Shown here: positions 38,597 through 41,420 of the stretch, one piece after another | Layout: each line of letters begins with the position of its first letter | Numbering within the stretch: the first letter of the stretch is position 1 | NCBI RefSeq assembly: GCF_017312725.1 | Contig: NZ_BOPO01000013.1 | Span: 1 to 41,420, forward strand | Length of the DNA stretch: 41,420 nucleotides | Direction: 5' to 3' | Source: Actinocatenispora comari | GTDB lineage: Bacteria > Actinomycetota > Actinomycetes > Mycobacteriales > Micromonosporaceae | Made by a program: the position numbers and the translations under genes | The notes under the pieces: generated by a model | Databases searched by the model: none | What the model saw: only the letters and a program-made list of their open reading frames with translations | What the model was told of the DNA's origin: nothing

Positions 38597-39340
38597 TCAC
38601 GGGGTGAGCGACAGCACCGGGGTGCCGTCGCTGGTGCGTACCTGGATCGAGCGGATCTGCTCCGGCCGGCTCGCGGTGGTACCGGTCAGCACCATCGTCT
38701 TGCCCGGCACCGCCGACCAGCTGGAGATCTGCTCGCTGTGGCCACCGGCGTCGACCACCACCAGCGTGTAGCCCACCGGGTAGCTCACCGAGCCGTGGTA
38801 GCGGCAGCGCACCGTCACGTCGGTACCCCAGGGCCGGGCGGCGAGTGCCGCGGTCGCGGTGACCGGGGCGGGCACCACCGCGGTCATCGCCCGGGCCGGC
38901 GGCGGCTGGGTACCCGTGGGTCCCTGGCCGGGGCCGAACGCCAGCAGCAGCGCGAGGACCAGGCAGACCACCGCGGCCACCGCGCCGCCGGCGACCACGA
39001 CGAGCCGGCGCCGCCGGCGCACCCGGCGGGCCGCGGCGAACAGGTTGCCGGCCAACTCCGGCGGCGGCGCCACCGGCTCGGCGGTGACCTGCTCGACCGG
39101 TACCCGGGACAGCAGGCCCGGCAGCCCGGCGAACGCCTGCACCGACTCCTGGCACCGGGCGCAGCCGGCGAGATGCTCCTCGTACCGGTGGCGGTCGGCG
39201 GGGGAGAGGGCGCCCAGCACGTACGCGGCGTCGTCGCGGTGGATGTCGGCGTCCGCGTCGCCGTGGCGGGGACCGGCGTCGAACCGCCCGTCGCCGAACG
39301 GCTCGTTCCCGAACGGCCCGCTGTCGAACGGCGTTGTCAT
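38597..39340 (-). CDS. Zinc-finger anti-sigma factor (RslA-like)
   Basis: A 247-residue membrane anti-sigma factor. An unusual Phe/Gly-rich tail of ~25 residues (PFDSGPFGNEPFGDGRF) comes first, followed by the ZAS domain DDAAYVLGALSPADRHRYEEHLAGCARCQ with zinc ligands His56, Cys60 and Cys63 (HxxxCxxC). A single helix (LVVVAGGAVAAVVCLVLALLLAFG) crosses the membrane near residues 112-135, and the extracytoplasmic part (TDVTVRCRYHGSVSYPVGYTLVVVDAGGHSEQISSWSAVPG) is typical of RskA/RslA C-terminal domains. It would hold the sigma factor encoded one base upstream until zinc release or proteolysis frees it. Confidence 0.93.
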   Translation of the reverse strand: MTTPFDSGPFGNEPFGDGRFDAGPRHGDADADIHRDDAAYVLGALSPADRHRYEEHLAGCARCQESVQAFAGLPGLLSRVPVEQVTAEPVAPPPELAGNLFAAARRVRRRRRLVVVAGGAVAAVVCLVLALLLAFGPGQGPTGTQPPPARAMTAVVPAPVTATAALAARPWGTDVTVRCRYHGSVSYPVGYTLVVVDAGGHSEQISSWSAVPGKTMVLTGTTASRPEQIRSIQVRTSDGTPVLSLTP

Positions 39341-39341
39341 C

Positions 39342-39842
39342 TCACACCACCCCCATCTCCTGCAACGCCAGCCGCAGCGCGCGCAGCGCGTAGTGCAGCC
39401 GGGACTTGACCGTGCCGGCCGGGACCCCGATGCGTTGCGCCGCCTCCGGTACCGATCGTCCCTGGTAGTAGCACTCCACCAGCACCTCCCGGTGCGCCGC
39501 CGACAGCCGCTGCAGCGCCTCGGCGACCAGCCAGGACTGCATCGCCTCGTCGGTACCGTCGGCCACGCCGCGCTCCGGCGGCTCGGCGAACGACACCTCC
39601 GGGCGTACCTTGCGGGCCCGCCACTGGTCGATCACCAGGTGCCGGGCGACGGTGTGCAGCCAGCCGCGGACCGGCCGGCCGTCCGCGGCGAGCGGGTGCT
39701 GCCAGGCCCGCAGCAGGACCTCCTGCACGATGTCCTGGGCCCAGCCCCGGTCACCGGTGAGGCTCAGCACGTACCCGTACAGCGGGCCGGCGTGCTCCTC
39801 GTAGAGCGAGCGCAGCAGTTCGTCATCGGCCGAGGCGGGCAC
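39342..39842 (-). CDS. sigL: ECF sigma factor (SigL-like)
   Basis: A 166-residue group IV sigma factor. Region 2 covers LLRSLYEEHAGPLYGYVLSLTGDRGWAQDIVQEVLLRAWQHP with the DNA-melting stretch VRGWLHTVARHLVIDQWRARK. Region 4 is LSAAHREVLVECYYQGRSVPEAAQRIGVPAGTVKSRLHYALRALRLAL. The short linker and the neighbouring RslA-like gene match the SigL-RslA pair of mycobacteria. GTG 39,842 is chosen because GGTGGAGG lies just upstream; ATG 39,857 would add five residues. It overlaps the end of the upstream membrane gene by 20 bases and is transcribed from the SigL-type promoter at 40,451-40,479, so it activates its own operon. Confidence 0.9.
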   Translation of the reverse strand: MPASADDELLRSLYEEHAGPLYGYVLSLTGDRGWAQDIVQEVLLRAWQHPLAADGRPVRGWLHTVARHLVIDQWRARKVRPEVSFAEPPERGVADGTDEAMQSWLVAEALQRLSAAHREVLVECYYQGRSVPEAAQRIGVPAGTVKSRLHYALRALRLALQEMGVV

Positions 39843-40428
39843 CGTGCCTCCACCCATGGGTCGACCGGGCACCGTCCCGCGCCGCCGCGCCGGACCGCGC
39901 GGCGTCGCCTTCGGCCGTACCGACGTCGGCCGGCGTCGGGGCCGGCCCGCTGTCGGCGGCCGCCCGGCGCCCGCCCGGGTGCGCGTGGGACGTGTCGGTG
40001 CCCGCGCCGGCCGGCGGCCCGCCCTGGCCGGTGCGGGCCGGCAGTACCGCCAGGACGACGCCGCCGACGACCGCGACCGACTCGGCGAGCACCGACAGCC
40101 GCTCCGGCACGCCGGACAGGCTCTCCTGGACGCCGAACAGCCCGACCGTGGCCGACACGGCGAACGCGGCCAGGGTCAGCGCGCCGAAGCCGGCGGCGGC
40201 GAGCGCGACCAGCCGGTACCGGCCGACGAGCAGCGCGACGCCCAGCACCAGGCCGCCCGCCGTGTTGAGCAGGAACAGCGGGCCGATCACCGGGATGTTG
40301 CGAAACCCGGTGGCCCACATCTCCAGGTGGATGTCGGCGGACAGCAGCACCGCCGCCGCGGTCACGGCACGCAGCACCGCCGCCCCGACGGTGCGCCTCG
40401 CGTCCTGCCACCCGGTCCGGTCGACCAT
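39823..40428 (-). CDS. Four-helix membrane protein of unknown function, first gene of the sigma operon
   Basis: A 201-residue protein. Four membrane helices lie within residues ~18-140 (VLRAVTAAAVLLSADIHLEMW, GPLFLLNTAGGLVLGVALLVG, LVALAAAGFGALTLAAFAVSATVGLFG, SVAVVGGVVLAVLPA). A disordered Ala/Gly/Asp/Thr-rich cytosolic tail of ~60 residues follows. The pattern ADIHLEMW recalls DoxX-like or DUF-type small membrane proteins, but I cannot name the family. ATG 40,428 follows GGGAGG at eight bases. Its tail overlaps the sigma gene by 20 bases. Leading the SigL-type operon suggests a membrane or envelope-stress role. Confidence 0.8.
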   Translation of the reverse strand: MVDRTGWQDARRTVGAAVLRAVTAAAVLLSADIHLEMWATGFRNIPVIGPLFLLNTAGGLVLGVALLVGRYRLVALAAAGFGALTLAAFAVSATVGLFGVQESLSGVPERLSVLAESVAVVGGVVLAVLPARTGQGGPPAGAGTDTSHAHPGGRRAAADSGPAPTPADVGTAEGDAARSGAAARDGARSTHGWRHGARLGR

Positions 40429-40450
40429 CGTCACCACCTCCCGCCCGACA

Positions 40451-40479
40451 GGCACGGATGCGTGGCGGTCGATGGTTCA
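40451..40479 (-). promoter_or_regulatory. SigL-type autoregulatory promoter
   Basis: On the minus strand TGAACC (40,479-40,474) and CGTGCC (40,456-40,451) are separated by 17 bases. Mycobacterial SigL promoters are reported as TGAACC-N18-CGTG-like, so this is a close fit. It lies 23 bases upstream of the first gene of the sigma-factor operon. Confidence 0.65.
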
Positions 40480-40508
40480 ATCCTGCGCCGGACCGGGGTG
40501 CGATGTGG

Positions 40509-40546
40509 CGCACGGCACCGGTCGCGGGAGGGGCCGGTGCCGTGCG
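40509..40546 (-). terminator. 13-bp hairpin terminator after the HtrA gene
   Basis: CGCACGGCACCGG (40,509-40,521) pairs exactly with CCGGTGCCGTGCG (40,534-40,546) around a 12-base loop. It begins 7 bases after the protease stop and lies before the sigma operon promoter, so it probably separates the two units. No T-tract follows. Confidence 0.75.
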
Positions 40547-40553
40547 GAAGGGC

Positions 40554-41420
40554 TCAGTGCGCCGCGATCAGCTGGTCGGCGACCGAATGGGCGGTACTGG
40601 ACGGGATGGCGAAACCCAGCCCGATGCTGCCGGAGCTTCCCTCGTTGGCGGTGTTGATCCCGACGACCTGACCGGCCGTGTTGACCAGCGGGCCGCCCGA
40701 GTTGCCGGAGTTGAGGGCGGCGTCGGTCTGGATCATGTCCGTGTACCGCGTGGTCTGGCTGCCGTCGCTCTCACCGGCCGAGATGGACCGGTGCAGCGCG
40801 CTCACGATGCCCTCGGTCACCGTGCCGGTCAGGCCCAGCGGGCTGCCCAGCGCGTACACGGTGTCGCCGACCCACACGGTGGACGAGCTCGCGAAGGTGG
40901 CGACGGGCAGCGGCGAGTCGCTGGACACCTGGACGACGGCGAGGTCGTGCGCGGTGTCGGTGCCGATCACGGTGGCGCGGTGCCGGCTGCCGTCGGAGAA
41001 CGTCACGGTCACCGTGCCGGCGTTCTGCCCCAGCACGTGCGCGTTGGTGAGGATCATCCCGTCCGAGCGGATCACCACACCGGAGCCCTCGCTGCCGCTG
41101 CCGTCGGCGCCGCTGACCTGGATGTCCACCACGGTGCGCTGCACGTTCGAGACGAGGTCGGCCGCCGAGGTCCGGCTGGCTGCGGTACTCGCGGCGATGC
41201 TGCTCGACGCGTGCCCGGGCCCGGTGAGCGCCCGCACCGTGTACGCGCCGCCCACGCCGCCGCCGACGACCAGGACCAGCGCCGCGACCCCGGCCGCCGC
41301 GCCCCGCCGCCAGCGCCGCGGCGGCCGGGGCGGTGGCGTCGCCGCCCAGTTCCCGGGTGGCACCGCACCGGGCGGCACCGCACCGGGCGGGGGCATCGAG
41401 CCGGGCGGCCAGTGCCCGCC
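40554..41420 (-). CDS. HtrA/DegP-like S1C serine protease (5' end cut by window)
   Basis: The frame is open to the right edge, so at least 288 residues are visible and the N-terminus is cut; an in-frame ATG at 41,396 is not necessarily the start. The visible part begins with a Pro/Gly-rich cytosolic stretch containing tandem GAVPP units, then one membrane helix (AAAGVAALVLVVGGGVGGAYTV) and a trypsin-like protease domain. The triad is His in ILTNAHVLG (near 41,038), Asp in AHDLAVVQV (near 40,945) and Ser in LNSGNSGGPLV (near 40,699). Such proteases act outside the membrane on misfolded proteins. It ends AHSVADQLIAAH right after the protease domain, with no PDZ domain, unlike many HtrA proteins. 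Confidence 0.92.
   Translation of the reverse strand, partial: GGHWPPGSMPPPGAVPPGAVPPGNWAATPPPRPPRRWRRGAAAGVAALVLVVGGGVGGAYTVRALTGPGHASSSIAASTAASRTSAADLVSNVQRTVVDIQVSGADGSGSEGSGVVIRSDGMILTNAHVLGQNAGTVTVTFSDGSRHRATVIGTDTAHDLAVVQVSSDSPLPVATFASSSTVWVGDTVYALGSPLGLTGTVTEGIVSALHRSISAGESDGSQTTRYTDMIQTDAALNSGNSGGPLVNTAGQVVGINTANEGSSGSIGLGFAIPSSTAHSVADQLIAAH
41359..41388. repeat. Two tandem 15-base repeats in the HtrA gene
   Basis: GGCACCGCACCGGGC occurs at 41,359-41,373 and 41,374-41,388 (plus strand). On the coding strand it encodes repeated Pro/Gly/Ala/Val units of the proline-rich N-terminus. Confidence 0.85.

Noticed and set aside
1-41420. tRNA, rRNA, insertion sequence, phage or defence genes
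   Set aside because: None was seen on reading both strands; no transposase, integrase, nuclease or toxin-antitoxin motifs appear.

Overview
The window is about 41.4 kb of very GC-rich DNA. Codons nearly always end in G or C, many genes start with GTG, Shine-Dalgarno sites are GGAGG-like, and some genes look leaderless. The ECF sigma/anti-sigma pair, WYL regulator, GT39-type glycosyltransferase and lipoprotein-rich ABC systems point to an actinomycete, possibly Micromonosporaceae (the family is inference). The window holds two partial genes at its ends, about 42 complete protein genes, one pseudogene, and no tRNA, rRNA, CRISPR array, insertion sequence or phage gene that I could see.

Layout. 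(a) 1-5.2 kb: the 3' part of a ThrE-type exporter (-), then a CUT2-type sugar ABC importer (binding lipoprotein, 21-codon micro-ORF, permease, single-domain ATPase) and a small hypothetical (-). (b) 5.4-12.3 kb: a LysR regulator divergent from a bile-acid/sodium-symporter-family protein with a LysR box between them; a VOC protein divergent from a WYL-domain regulator; an aldo/keto reductase; a decayed gene resembling DUF3626; a lysoplasmalogenase-like membrane protein overlapping a 58-aa membrane protein on the other strand; and an NmrA-type NAD(P)-binding protein. (c) 12.3-18.1 kb: a polyol/sugar module with an FGGY kinase (+) convergent with a DeoR regulator, a CUT1 binding protein and two permeases (-); it has no ATPase of its own. 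(d) 18.1-23.3 kb: a motif-rich intergenic region, pirin, small GNAT, YceI, an SDR, an MFS exporter and a small hypothetical. (e) 23.5-27.8 kb: a complete CUT1 ABC operon (binding protein, two permeases, UgpC/MsiK-like ATPase). (f) 27.9-34.7 kb: an HxlR regulator divergent from a ketopantoate-reductase-like protein across two palindromes; a P-loop kinase-like protein with a collagen-like tail; a tandem-GNAT protein; a GT39-type membrane glycosyltransferase; and a second FGGY kinase (-). (g) 34.8-38.0 kb: a molybdate/tungstate locus with an HTH-TOBE regulator, an oxyanion-binding lipoprotein and a permease-ATPase fusion. (h) 38.0-41.4 kb, all (-): an envelope-stress type operon (membrane protein, ECF sigma factor, zinc-finger anti-sigma factor, secreted-repeat lipoprotein) behind a SigL-like promoter, plus the 3' part of an HtrA-like protease ending at a 13-bp hairpin.

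The main theme is solute uptake: four ABC systems, each beside its own regulator or kinase where one is visible. The polyol system probably borrows an ATPase, and the only CUT1 ATPase in the window (26,728-27,792) is one candidate. No single obviously new defence or biosynthetic system is present. The most notable points are the SigL-type autoregulated operon, the fused permease-ATPase of the molybdate/tungstate importer, a 15-bp DnaA-box-like palindrome that occurs twice inside genes at rare codons, the micro-ORF between two ABC genes, and several clear operator palindromes.
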